Source: Echinometra lucunter (lineage: Eukaryota > Echinodermata > Echinoidea > Camarodonta > Echinometridae). Taken from it: a DNA stretch of 64,000 bases. Numbering within the stretch: position 1 is the first letter of the stretch; the number at the start of each line of letters is the position of its first letter. The stretch spans positions 20,490,143-20,554,142 of the forward strand of contig CM057169.1 in the NCBI GenBank assembly GCA_029962745.1, in the 5' to 3' direction. The notes under the pieces are model-generated. The model did not search any database. It was not told the DNA's origin and was given only the letters and a program-made list of their open reading frames with translations. A program made the position numbers and the translations under genes. Shown piece after piece: positions 1 to 10,966 of this stretch.

Positions 1-227
1 CGCTGCATTTTAGGGCATGCCATTTTTTTACTTTTTTCTTCTAACCTGTTGACTCCTGATTTAGCAAGTATGTGAGCAAGCCTTTGATAGTTATATAGGA
101 TTTGTATACATTATCTGTTAATTTTATGTAGTTATGAAAATAAATTTTGAATATTGGCCAAAATGCTAGAAGAGAAGTGATTCCCAGGTCTCAGAGATAC
201 TTACTCTTGTTGCTTTGTGGGACCTAG

Positions 228-629
228 GTTCTGAAGTGCCTGGGAGTGATGTTTGAAGACATGAACCCACGCCTCAAGCCCCACCTTATCCGCTTGGCTG
301 TCCTCCCTGGTCTCTTCAGCCAATCCTGGGGACTCAACATTTTGTCCGACGTTGACCAAGAGGGCAGTCCTAACCTGCGCCGGTCCCTTCTGGATGCGCT
401 TGAGTTTGAACTCGACGACGTGGCAAGGACGAGTCTCCTCCTCAGGGAGTCACTGGATATCTTCCAGACAGGGAGTCAGGGAAGTGAGAGGAAGAGGGAG
501 AAGTTCTACTCCATGCACCCACTGGTGAGGTGCCTGTGTCTGATGAAGGTCGAGGCTGATGAGAATTTCTTGAGGGCCTTCCAGGCTGGGCTGATATCTT
601 TCATTAATGAATGTTTTCAGCAGCTCAAG
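228..629 (+). CDS. Exon 1 in window: NB-ARC winged-helix domain
   Basis: Internal exon, 134 codons, phase 0 at both ends. The acceptor is CCTAG before 228; the in-frame TAG at 225-227 is part of the splice site, so translation must enter by splicing. The donor is AAG|GTAAGT. The ATG at 249 is in frame but is probably not the start codon. The pattern CLGVMFEDMNPRLKPHL then LAVLPGLF fits the winged helix of NB-ARC proteins, and the later MHPLVRCL fits its last helix. Confidence 0.8.
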
Positions 630-1540
630 GTAAGTCTTCATTCTTGCCATGAGATCTACTGAGGTAAATTAAAGGAAAAGATAGTAGCATTGTTAAAGTG
701 TTACAAGTAGCAAAAAAAGCTTTGTGCTGTACAGTAATTTGAAATGATGCAAAGGTAGGGACAAAATCTTTAGAAAGACACAACACAAATCTAGAGGTAC
801 CAGGGAGCGTTTCATGATTTTTTTTTCAGTGATTTTTACTGACAAATTTGCTCTAAGCCAATCAGATGCAAGGATTTCAGTAGCTTATAACAGTTGTCAG
901 TAAAAATCACTGACAAGACACTTTATGAAATGCTCCCCTGGTTTCCATGTCTCTTTATTACTGCCCTGCAATGAAGTTAAGGAATCAAGTGGAATGATCG
1001 AATGAAGAAATAGTATTGCTTTAGTTATTTTCCTTGTAAGAAAATTTGAGAGCCTAGCATATGTGATAAAATATAATGTAGCTTATGCAATTACCTGTCC
1101 ATACAACTCATTCAAAAGTGATGGCATTGATAATTATTAATGGTACATCTGTACACCTTCCAGAAATTCACCACCTATGACGATGAGGATGCCTGCGGAA
1201 GTTTACAGCGTGTCGAGAAAGAGAAGGCCAACATCGACCAGTACCTAGAGCTTGAGATGCGAAAGACCTTCAGCGGGAAACGTCACCCCCTCGCCAAGTA
1301 CCTCCCGGAGTATAATAGGGTACTCCGCTGTTCCAACATCGCCAGGGAGAGTGACATCCTGGCCTTCATGGAGAGGTTTAAGTTCACCAAGGAGAGAGCA
1401 ATGTTCTTCCGCCAGAGGGCGGATGCTGCGAAAGAGGAAGGTGACATGTCAGGATGGGTGAACCACCAGGGATGGTTTGCCGACCAGCAGCTTCAACTCC
1501 ACAGGTGAGTAGGGTGTATAGAAGAATAATAACAGTAATA

Positions 1541-1578
<38 letters not shown>

Positions 1579-1702
1579 AGTATGATGATGATGATGATGA
1601 TGATGATGATAGTATGATGATGATGATGATTATGATATGATGATGATGATGATGATATGATGATGATGATGATGATGATATGATGATGATGATGATGATG
1701 AT

Positions 1703-1734
<32 letters not shown>

Positions 1735-1869
1735 ATGATGATGATGATGATGTTGATATGATGATGATGATGATATGATGATGATGATGATGATGATGAT
1801 GATATGATGATGATGATGTTGATATGATGATGATGATGATGATGATATGATGATGATGATGATGATGAT

Positions 1870-1905
<36 letters not shown>

Positions 1906-1910
1906 ATGAT

Positions 1911-1957
<47 letters not shown>

Positions 1958-2003
1958 ATGATGATGATGATGATGATTATGATATGATGATGATGATGAT
2001 GAA

Positions 2004-2046
<43 letters not shown>

Positions 2047-2102
2047 ATGATGATGATTATGATATGATGATGATATGATGATGATGATGATATGGTGATG
2101 AT

Positions 2103-2144
<42 letters not shown>

Positions 2145-2152
2145 ATGGTATG

Positions 2153-2184
<32 letters not shown>

Positions 2185-3749
2185 GATGATGATTATGATG
2201 ATGATGATGATTATGATTTACTGTAACCATTTATATTTTTCTGTAACCAAAAAAAATTACTGTCATTTTTATGTCATACTTCAAATGGAGCTGTTTACAA
2301 TTGTATTCAGAATTTATGCATAAGTGGGCAACATTATTGCTGGAGGTTTGTTTGAGGCTTCTTAACCCATTCGTGACAGGAATTATTTAAAGCCCAATTT
2401 GATCAGCTTTTATTCTTCAAATTGGCAACACCAACATTTTTATTTTAATGCTACATTTTTCTTATAAAATGTCATGTATCTGAAATGAATATAAATTGAC
2501 AGAAATCATGATGAGAAGTCAAAAAGTTGCCAATTTGCAGGGGAAAACAGTGATTTTAAACTTACTACCACATTGCCAATTTAAGGATTTTAATGCTTAT
2601 TTTCCTTTGAAAAATTTTCAGCATCAAACAACGAATACTGATGCAACCAAAATGGGCACAGTTTGTGTAGAATTTTTTGCTCTTTCTGCTCATGTATTTG
2701 GTATGATTTTTAGGGCTTTGCATCAAAATATATTAGGCCAAACCACAAAATGTGGACCTCTGTCACGAATGGGTTAATGGTTCACCTGACTTACAGTCAA
2801 GTTGGATTACATCCATGGAGATAAAGAAATATCAAATGAGTGACTTGCAGATGGAGGGTTGTCTGAAGAAATATGCTAGCATTAATTACAAATTAACTGG
2901 TAAGTTGTTTAACAATCAAATATTTGTACATGAAGAGTTTATATGCAAAAACAGATAAATGCCATTTTTGAAAATTTTAAAGTAAGGTCGCTGTTATATA
3001 GTACAAAATGATACCTATCAAATGATATATTGGATATGACATATGGAGCTATATTGTTGAAGTTATGGTCAAAAGTAGCACATATTTTCTTATTATTTTG
3101 TTTATTTTTCTGGATCTTTAATTGCAAATATCTCAATTTGACAAAAATGGATATACATGTATTTGCTTTTGCATATCAACTTGTCATATATACATACATG
3201 TTCCAGCTGAATTTCTGAAATTTTGTAATAAACATTTTTCATTCATTTGTAAGTCACTTAGATAACGTCCCTGCTGTTTTCATTTTTTTTTTTTTGGATA
3301 GATTTCATGAGGCTGAAAGTGCCATCACTGATCCTCTTAACTACTGTCAGACTCAAGTTGCAGTGACCGCTGACCTCAAAGAAGGCTACAGCCAGTGCCT
3401 CTATGTCAAAGGTCAGTGTAGGTCTATTCTAGCTAGGCTTTTTGAGAGCTTTTCTTTTTTCGGGGGGGGGGGGAGTGACATTTGATTTTTTGGTGGATCC
3501 AATCAGCACATCCATATCGAAATGATCACTTCACTCCTTCATGTAATTTCCTTTCTCCAGGAATCTTTTGTACTGTCATGGTTCCTGTCATCATTATCGT
3601 TGTTATCATCATCGATGTCTGCACCATTATCATCATTAACTTCATCATTAAATTATCATCATCGTGGTGATGGTCATCATCATCCTCATCATCATTATTA
3701 TTATTGTCATCTTCATCATCATCATCATCATCCTCACCACCATCATCAA

Positions 3750-3799
<50 letters not shown>

Positions 3800-6700
3800 G
3801 TATTATCATCATCATTATCATTTCCCTTTTTTTTTTCCTACACTGTGGGAACAGACATTAATTTCCTTAATGGCTTCATCAAATCTGCGAGTCTCCACCA
3901 GGCCCCTAAAGCTCCTCCATTTTGTCCAAATTCATTAGAAGGCCGACCTAAGCATCCATCAATATTCATGATCAAAAATGAATAATTCATTTTGTAAGAT
4001 GCCTCCAACTAGTAGCATTTGTTTGTACGCGTTATGAAATATTACATGCATCAGCTTTAATACCGCATGCGCAGTTAATACACAATAAATGCGCAACAAA
4101 TGTGCATTAAATCACAGTATTACAATAAAACTGATACGTGCAATAGATATGAATAATGCAACAGTGTTATCGATATCGATTCAAATGATCCGAAAGAGGC
4201 GGGGCCGAATGCCATTCGTGTAATGATATCTGCACTTGCTGCTTTCTGCCTAGTGAATTTATTATATGTCTATGGTCTCCACCATCTGTCTTGCTAATGC
4301 TAGATACTCTCAGAGCAGCCACCCAACTTACTGATTCTTAATGCTGTTTTCTGTAATGTCTGATACTTATTCTGACCCCTGAAGGTAATCTGTTAGTCCA
4401 GAAGCCCCAGGCCAGGGGCCACATCCAGAACAAGATGCGAGAAGAGGGTACCAAGATTCTTAAGGAGTGCATCCGGATGAGAGATCAGCACCTGGGAAAC
4501 AGCATTGTCAGGGCACGCAGTATCAATGCTCTGGGTTCAGCATATTTCAAGTATGTTCATTTTAATCCGTACAATGACTGAAACAGTTGATATAGAATAT
4601 TTTCATGTTAAGTGCCACATTCGTCTATTGAAAAATTTTTACAAAAGTTTTTTTCATTTTTTATGCCATTCTGAAGTCCGACAAGAGGAGAAACAAGTGT
4701 ACTTACAATTCCTTTTTGTATTAAAGTTCTCTACTGCTAGGAGGCAAATTCCATGAATTTATTTGTTGGTGCTTGCCATTTTGGTTGAGAAATACAGTGA
4801 GACCTTTAGGCAACACAAGGAGGTCTTAGCAGGCGTAAAGTTTGTTACGGTACTTTGAACTACTCTGAGATGCACCTAATCTTTTCCTGTTATTTTGAAT
4901 ATCCATTTGTGCTGAGTTCATCTTTAGGGGTGAGAAATATGAAGAAGACTTGGTGCACCACAAAGATGCCATTATAGCAGTTCTCAATACAGTTTCCTAT
5001 AAACATCCTGTAACTCGTCCAGACTATTCCTTTCTGCTTCCTCTCTGGTGAATAGTCACTTGCTTTGCAATATTTATGTTTGTTTGTTTGTTTATCTCTA
5101 GGGGTACGAAGTATGAAGACGCTTTGGCGCATCACAAGGAGGCCTTGGAGGTGCTTAAGACAGTTACCCAGAACCACCCAGAGACACACCCGGACTACAC
5201 CTTCTACCTGATGAACATTGGTACCTGCTACCATGAGTTAGGCTACAGCTATAGTCGTTCTATAACGCAGAAGGAGAGGGGAAGGAGGTAACAAAATCTT
5301 CTTTGGCCTTTTCGCAAAATGAGCTCTGGACACAAATTTATTTTAACCTGAATGTTATCAACCAATTATGGCCTGGAGAATAAATCTGTAATCTTATCCT
5401 TACATATTTCTGTTTGCATTTTAACCAGTTAAGCCTGAGATAACTTAGGCTGGAATCTATGTAAAATGTGTGTTATACCATAATCACATCGTACTTAATG
5501 GTTTAAAAGTAACTTAATCCATGGTAGTCCAGTGTCTCCTTTTAAGGACAATTTTGGAGTATCTCTTGATCTGGAATGCTTTGAATTACACTTTATATGA
5601 GCAAAAAAAGAAAAAAAAAATCAACAGAAAAATTGGAGTCCATGTTTGATGTAGTATGTTGTGCTGTTCTCAGGTTAAAGGGATTTATTTGTAATTAATC
5701 ATTTCATTCTCTAAATTAGCAAAATAATTGTAAAATATCTACTTTCTTCATGTGCAAATTGGCAATTTTTCTGTAAGAAAAGAAATTTACACTCCCATGT
5801 TATTTGCATTTTTATTTTTTTAAAACTGTAGAGGAACTAAAAATGAATTTAATTGGTGCCCATTTTGAGGAGTGAAAACTGATTTGCTTAGAGCTGAGGG
5901 AAAACCTGAAGCTATGTGTTAATATTACTCATGGTTGTGTGTGTCACATTTCTATCAGATACTTTGAGCAAGCAATTCGCACCTATGAAGACGGCCAAGA
6001 GGCACTGAGAGGAGTTGGTCTAGACAAGACCTCTATCATGGCCACCATGCTGAAGAACTTAGCCATGACGTACTGCGAAATGAAGGACTACAAGACCGCC
6101 CTCAAACACGCAGACCGGGCGGCCGGAATTAGGGTCAAGACCCTCGGAGATGACCATCCAGATGTTGCAAGGGCGCATTACTTTGTGGGCTCGCTCTACA
6201 TGTCACTTGGTGACCAGGAGAAGAAGGCTGGCAAGAATGTCTGTAAGTTTTTCACATGATGATTAAAAGGCTTGTTCACATATGAGGCCGGCCCCCCCCC
6301 CCCCCCCCCCCCGGGTTTCTTTTGTGTACAAAAGAATAGTATATGAGGCGGAAAAAATACAAAAAGCAGATGCAAGAGGCAAATTTCTTGCCTCCTGGCG
6401 GTCAAAAAAGAGGCAAAACATGGTTTGGACCAATCAGATAATCAAATTCTTTTAAAGTTAGCACTAATTGTGACGTCACGACTTTGTCTGCTCAACTTTT
6501 GGCAAAGCAATTTTATTTCCTTCCTTTTATTTGAAGTTGACTCGTTAATGTGCGTCTCATTATAATAAGTGGCACGGTTTACCATGCCGTATGTGAACAC
6601 TATCCTCAAGATATAATCAGCCCTGAAAACATAATCGGTAAAACATGTAAGGGGAGTGAATACTGAAGTGAAAGAGAGGAGAATAGTATTTTCATTATTT

Positions 6701-9287
6701 CCCTTTTTAGAAATCCTTCTAAATGTGAGCCTAATAGAAGAGATTCTAAGAAGGTAGTTAATTCAATTTAGCCTTCTAAAAATGACTTTGGAATCATCAA
6801 AATGATAACAATTTGACTGGATTAATCTTGCTTAAATCATATAGAATGAAAAGCATTGTATGCAGGTGTGGGTATATAGGGCTAAACAGATATGCATTTG
6901 TGGTATCAAGAAGTTGATCAAAATATAAGTATTCCCAGTCTTATTTGGAATAGGAAAGAATTCCAGGAATAATCCTATTCATGTGTCTTTGCATCCATAT
7001 GTGAACAAATATAGCAAGGAAGTTCATAATTTTAGCATAAGGCACCCATCTCTTTCATTACATCCAGTCATATATAAGTTTTGTTGAAGTGAATAACACT
7101 GAATCTTTATAATCCCCCACTAAGACTTGAGGAAGCACGAAAGCTCAGTTTGTAGAGCGCTGGTCCCATAGTCCAGTAATTTGGGTCCGAAACCAAGTCG
7201 ATGCGCTAGTAAGGCATTAATCCTGATTACTGGGTCTGTCAGAGTCCGGTAAAACAAAGCAATAACAAATAAGACACACTCCAGTTATGTTTCACATAAA
7301 ACTTTGTGATTTAGTCAAATGCAGATTCCTTAATATTTGTATTCAGTTGAGATTGAGGAATACAAGAAAGCCCGAGAGTGTTTTGACAGAGCCCTCATCA
7401 TCGAATTCAAGGTCGGATACGCACGACGAAGCCAGGACTATGAGGACCTTAAAGAGGACATTGAGAAGCTTTTCAACATCCTCAATAAGAAGAGAGAATG
7501 GCAGAGATACAGTCTGAAGTTCAAGGTGATGTATTTTTTTACATATATATTCAAAGATAATGATAAATAATTATCTTTAATTTTTATGCTGTATGATGGT
7601 GAAAAGTGCTGCACAATTTTGGAGGATTATGTTGGCCCAGAAACAGTCATGATCTGAAGTGAATTGTCTCATGTATGTCGATTTAAAATTATGTAGTTCA
7701 GTCTACTGAAAAGCAAGCAACATTGTCTTATATACACAGAGGTGTACTAAGTTAGAGCTAGTTTGAATCGGTCCTCGGATTTATAGAGCACAGGACTGCA
7801 ATTTGGAGACGAATGAATGAAATGAAATATCAAATGAACATAAAAAACTGATTTAATATTTACATGATTTTTGTTTTTTCATTTAGTCAAAAAAATTATG
7901 GAAACATATATAGAATGAAGAGGTGAACATTGGGGACCACTGAACTCGGAGGACTACCTAACTCCATGCACTTAGCCAGGGTTAAAGCTTAAATTTAGGT
8001 TGCTGTTGAAGTACGGGACATAAATTTCAAAGTGACGTTGTGATTTGACTTTGTCGCCTTTGTGGTTCCAGGAACATGAGAAAGGCCAGTTTGTCCCTAT
8101 CAGGGAACTAGAGGCTAGCAGCTACAGCAGCAGCAGCAGTGAAGCAGCTGGGACCAGCTCTGGGACGAGCTCTGGTCATAAGGAGAGAAAGAGACATGGA
8201 GGTAATATATCTTTTCTTGTTAACCCGTTGAATACTGAATTCTCAAATTCCCATAGACTTAATACAGAGACCACCCACTTCCAGTAGCCATGGGGCTAAT
8301 GATATTTTCTGTGTTGCAGAATATTAAAATCCAGCTTAAAGTGATTACACAATGGTAATTTTTTTTATATATATGATCGGGAATAGAATTATAAGAAGAA
8401 TAACATTAAAATATGATGATTTTCAAATCGAAATGATGATTTTCTGCTAATAAAATCATGCTCTTTTAAATGAAGTAACATTGTTTCAGCATTGGGTACC
8501 CCCTTTAACCCATAGAGGTACAGTGTCACCTTTAGGAGACATTTTTGCAGTATCTGTTGGTCCAGAATGTTGGGCAGTACATATCATACATGAGCAGAAA
8601 GAGAAAAATGCACTGACAAATTTGAGCCCATTCCCATCGCTGTATGGTGTGGCCTTCTCGAATTAGAGCAGTTTAAGTGTAACTAATCATTAAACTGAAA
8701 ACTATGAACAAAGCTCCATTATGTATATTTGGCCTGAATGTACATGTGCGTTTTATAAATAAAATAGTGGTAAGGAAAACAGAGAAGTAAGAATGCAATT
8801 TGAATTATTGATTTGGATATCTGCTCTACAGATGTTAAGTATTAAAATTGGAATTGCGGAAACATCTTAGCAAAACCTACGATCAAATCAAGACACAAAA
8901 AAGGACAACATTTGATGGGAGTACAAAAAATTGAATCAAATCCCAGTTGCCCTACCATCCAATCAAGACACAAAAAAGGACAACATTTGATGGGAGTAGA
9001 AAAATTGAATTAAATCGCAGTTGCCCTCAGGCTTTCGGTTCCCTGGAGTTGTAATTTTTCGTGAGGCTTTTGAACAAAGACACACCTATATCCACTGAAC
9101 AATCATTTTGCCCCAGAGCTGTATGTAACTAGCCAGGATAGGCATATATGCATCAGGACTAGTATTGTCCAAATATTTAATTTTATCCATGTTTTTTCCT
9201 CATTTTTTATTCACAGATACCATTGAGCCATCCAGTCTTACCAACCCTGAAAGCCCCCCAGACCCAAAGAAGTGTTACGTCTCCTGA
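228..9287 (+). CDS. NB-ARC winged-helix / TPR protein, 3' part of gene (9 exons)
   Basis: Exons 228-629, 1164-1504, 3302-3411, 4385-4550, 5102-5287, 5959-6242, 7347-7525, 8072-8201 and 9217-9287. All introns are GT-AG, phases match at every junction, and the lengths sum to 1869 nt (622 codons plus stop). The start of the gene lies upstream of the window. Residues 1-134 resemble the winged-helix region that follows the NTPase of NB-ARC/Apaf-1-like proteins (LKPHLIRLAVLPG..., then FYSMHPLVRCL). Residues about 285-556 are helical TPR-like repeats with the LGDDHPDVARAHY signature seen in kinesin-light-chain/nephrocystin-type TPRs. Residues 557-622 are a Ser/Gly-rich, basic tail ending KKCYVS. By family knowledge such proteins are cytosolic sensors in innate immunity or cell death; the specific function is not known. 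The NTPase itself (P-loop) is outside the window, so the class call rests on the winged helix and TPRs. Confidence 0.82.
801..940. mobile_element. Short MITE (~140 bp), family 1, intron 1
   Basis: Ends are inverted: CAGGGAGCGTTTCATGA at the left; the right end reads CAGGGGAGCATTTCATAAAG on the other strand. The body contains CAGTGATTTTTACTGACAA and its inverse, plus CCAATCAGATGCAAG. Related copies are at 18345-18498 and, more diverged and in the other orientation, 13971-14116. Confidence 0.7.
1164..1504 (+). CDS. Exon 2: helical linker between winged helix and TPRs
   Basis: Enters in phase 0 after CTTCCAG and leaves in phase 2 at ACAG|GTGAGT. Residues 135-248 are rich in charged and aromatic residues (FTKERAMFFRQRADAA, WVNHQGWFADQQL), consistent with helical hairpins like divergent TPRs. 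Confidence 0.82.
1527..2215. repeat. (ATG)n microsatellite with ATATG interruptions, intron 2
   Basis: About 690 bp of ATG/TGA triplets, broken at irregular intervals by ATATG or TTATG. It follows the exon 2 donor closely. Confidence 0.95.
2366..2773. mobile_element. piggyBac-like MITE, copy 1 (408 bp), intron 2
   Basis: Flanked by TTAA at 2362-2365 and 2774-2777. Ends are inverted, CCCATTCGTGACAG. No transposase is encoded. A second, nearly identical copy is at 12676-13081. TTAA target sites and CCC-starting ends are typical of the piggyBac superfamily. Confidence 0.8.
3302..3411 (+). CDS. Exon 3: TPR-like helix
   Basis: A T-rich tract and TAG acceptor precede it; the donor is AAAG|GTCAGT. 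Phase 2 in, phase 1 out. It encodes FHEAESAI...LKEGYSQCLYVKG, residues 248-285. Confidence 0.75.
3585..3827. repeat. (CAT)n microsatellite, intron 3
   Basis: CAT/TCA triplets with TTA and GGT interruptions, densest at 3715-3800. Poly-His, poly-Ser and poly-Ile reading frames here are artefacts of the repeat. Confidence 0.93.
4385..4550 (+). CDS. Exon 4: TPR-like helices
   Basis: Acceptor CCTGAAG; donor TTTCAA|GTATGT. Phase 1 in, phase 2 out. It encodes a basic segment (KPQARGHIQNKMREEG) then SINALGSAYFK, a typical TPR helix-A ending. Residues 285-340. Confidence 0.8.
4928..5051 (+). pseudogene. Decayed tandem duplicate of TPR exon 5
   Basis: After the acceptor CTTTAG, in the same phase as exon 5, the sequence reads GEKYEEDLVHHKDAIIAVL...HPVTRPDYSFLLPLW and then TGA at 5049-5051. 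Exon 5 reads GTKYEDALAHHKEALEVLK...HPETHPDYTFYL. The frame is kept through a 3-nt indel, but the last third and a good donor are missing. A cryptic GTAACT lies at 5010. Joining it to exon 4 would truncate the protein, so it is treated as a relic. Confidence 0.72.
5102..5287 (+). CDS. Exon 5: TPR repeat
   Basis: Acceptor ATCTCTAG; donor GGAG|GTAACA. Phase 2 at both ends. It encodes KYEDALAHHKEALEVLKTV...HPETHPDYTFYLMNIG, a TPR with the HPxTHPDY linker between helices. A degenerate copy of its first two thirds lies 50 bp upstream, at 4928-5051. Confidence 0.82.
5440..5715. repeat. Diverged dispersed repeat, copy 1, intron 5
   Basis: Similar to 8500-8690: both carry CAGTGTC(T/A)CCTTT near the start, ATGAGCA followed by an A-rich tract in the middle, and GTAA(T)TAATCAT near the end. 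Its class is unknown. Confidence 0.5.
5959..6242 (+). CDS. Exon 6: two TPR repeats
   Basis: Acceptor TATCAG; donor GTCT|GTAAGT. Phase 2 in, phase 1 out. It carries YFEQAIRTYEDGQEAL, then NLAMTYCEMKDYKTALKHAD, then TLGDDHPDVARAHYFVGSLY. This is the clearest TPR evidence in the gene. Confidence 0.88.
6293..6312. repeat. Poly-C tract, intron 6
   Basis: About 20 C in a row, 50 bp after the exon 6 donor. One of roughly thirty such runs in the window. Confidence 0.9.
7128..7275 (+). mobile_element. tRNA-derived SINE fragment, intron 6
   Basis: AGCTCAGTTTGTAGAGCGCTGG matches a tRNA D-arm (A box), and GGGTCCGAAACC resembles a degenerate B box. A non-tRNA body (AAGGCATTAATCC...) and an AAATAAGA tail follow. 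The tRNA fold is decayed, so this is not a tRNA gene. Confidence 0.6.
7347..7525 (+). CDS. Exon 7: last TPR and capping helix
   Basis: Acceptor TATTCAG; donor TTCAAG|GTGATG. Phase 1 in, phase 0 out. It encodes EIEEYKKARECFDRALII..., then a charged helix DYEDLKEDIEKLFNILNKK and WQRYSLKFK. Confidence 0.83.
8072..8201 (+). CDS. Exon 8: Ser/Gly-rich tail
   Basis: Acceptor GTTCCAG; donor GGAG|GTAATA. Phase 0 in, phase 1 out. It encodes a low-complexity run with SYSSSSS and GTSSGTSSG followed by the basic patch HKERKRHG, probably disordered. Confidence 0.78.
8500..8690. repeat. Diverged dispersed repeat, copy 2, intron 8
   Basis: Partner of 5440-5715; similarity is patchy. Confidence 0.5.
8886..9026. 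repeat. Two-copy tandem duplication, period 75 bp, intron 8
   Basis: AATCAAGACACAAAAAAGG starts at 8886 and again at 8961. The copies differ at only a few bases, so the duplication is young. Confidence 0.88.
9217..9287 (+). CDS. Exon 9: C-terminus with CaaX-like ending
   Basis: Acceptor TTCACAG after a T-rich tract; phase 1. It encodes a Pro-rich segment (SSLTNPESPPDPKK) and ends CYVS then TGA (9285-9287). Cys at position -4 with Tyr-Val-Ser after it fits the prenylation pattern CaaX, and X = Ser usually favours farnesyl. Prenylation is inference. Confidence 0.78.
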
Positions 9288-10151
9288 AAATGGACTCAGA
9301 AAGGAGACTTTCAACTGCAGTGGATGATGTTATGTCCAATCTCATCATTGGTATCATCAAGATCTAATGTATTACCAGCCTTGCTATGTTTCTATGTTTG
9401 TGGACCTCTGCACACTCAAGATATTTCTCATTTTTGTGTGTTGAATTTTATAGTCTCAGAATGCTCATCATTTCTCCTTGTGAACAAAAACCTTCTGCAT
9501 ATATGTGTAGATCATCTCAAAAAAGCATGATATATCTTGTGCTTATTTGAAGTGATGTGAAAACTAAAAGTGGAGTGGGACTCCATGTTGAATTTCTCTA
9601 TGCTCAATCATGTACAAGGAATTTTAGGCCCTCTTGCACAAGGCATCATTTCAGGTGCATCACTACTATTGCCAGTTTAGCCCATGAAGGCAATTAACCC
9701 ATATGTAACTTATTGGAAATATTCTTTGTAGTGTGATTGTGCAGTCACTCTTTTAAACAATATCACACATCCATGTTGTGCAAGAGATTGTCATTGATAC
9801 TGTCCTAGCATAATTATGATGCTCCTGAAATATGACCCTGGCCTGAGATATGCTTCATGCTTATGTACAGTTTTGCTAGGTCCTCGAAAGTTTTTCATCA
9901 GATTTCTTTGCTTTTAGCTGCTCAGCAGCAAGATAAGAGCAAAATTAAGGTGCTGTGAAGTTCTTTCCTCTTCAAGTTGAATATTAAAGGCATTGGCTAA
10001 CTTTGTGAGCAGCTGATTAAAAAAATTCTCAAACTAAGATGAAACATGTGTATGAGTACTTGTATTTCTACTCAAAAACCCTGAAACCAACCATAATTTG
10101 GAATGAAAAACTGCATAAGACGTGGTTTTTATTATTTTTGGTCTCAGTGAC

Positions 10152-10157
10152 AATAAA
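10152..10157 (+). terminator. Candidate poly(A) signal of the NB-ARC/TPR gene
   Basis: AATAAA about 865 bp after the stop codon. Another lies at 10502-10507. Which is used cannot be decided from sequence alone. The stretch 9288-10966 otherwise looks like AT-rich 3' UTR or flank without coding potential. Confidence 0.3.
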
Positions 10158-10966
10158 TAAGAGGACTGTTTTGCTCGAGTTAGAAAAAGCTTTAGTACTG
10201 GACATTAGGTTGAATGATATCCTCTATGCTTTTAGTAAAATGTTCCATTGCAGTTTTTATAGGGTGTTGGACCAAATAATAACTACATGTACTTTATTTC
10301 CTCCTTGTTGCTGTTGTGTGTTTGACTGGCAAATTACATAGTACAAGCACAGAGAAAAATATGTCATTAAGTATTGCATGATAGCTTTGACGAATCGAAT
10401 GAAAAGCAAGTGAAAATATATAGATGTGCACCCTCTTGTTAATATCAGTTTTTCATATTTTGAAGAGGAATACCTTATGATTAATTAGGCTCATTATGAG
10501 TAATAAAATATTAAACAAAGTTTAGTGACATTCATGGTGGAAAATTGAATATTAGATATTACAAAACGGTGTGATGCGATCACAAAGTGCATATTGTTGT
10601 CTATTGTTTTTATATCAGATGCATCTTCTCGCACCCCTCCATTTCGCTGAGCTACGTACGCATTACATTAATCTTTACATAAGTTGCGAAAAAATGTCTT
10701 GTAATCATTTGTAAAATATTGCATGTAACACTGATGGAATGGAAAGATGTTTCTATTTTCTGTCAGTATGTACTAACTTACTTGAAAAAGGTATTGAGAT
10801 ATTTTGTATTGTTAATCATGGTGCAGGAGCCAAATTTCAATCAATTTTGTACAGGTTTCCTGAGATTTAGAGAAAAGTATACTGGTATATATTTTTTCTT
10901 TGAATTTGGGTGAATGGTGTATCACAGATAAAGTATAACCTTGTTTTATAATGCAGCAGCTGATTT

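Noticed and set aside
2496..2777. Open frame of 93 codons (and its 97-codon twin at 12806)
   Set aside because: Both lie inside the piggyBac-like MITE copies. Similarity reflects the repeat, and no transposase motifs are present.
3522..3985. His-, Ser- and Ile-rich frames in intron 3
   Set aside because: All three are frames of the same CAT repeat.
10039..10341. 100-codon open frame downstream of the NB-ARC/TPR gene
   Set aside because: Low-complexity AT-rich composition, no domain, and position suits 3' UTR.
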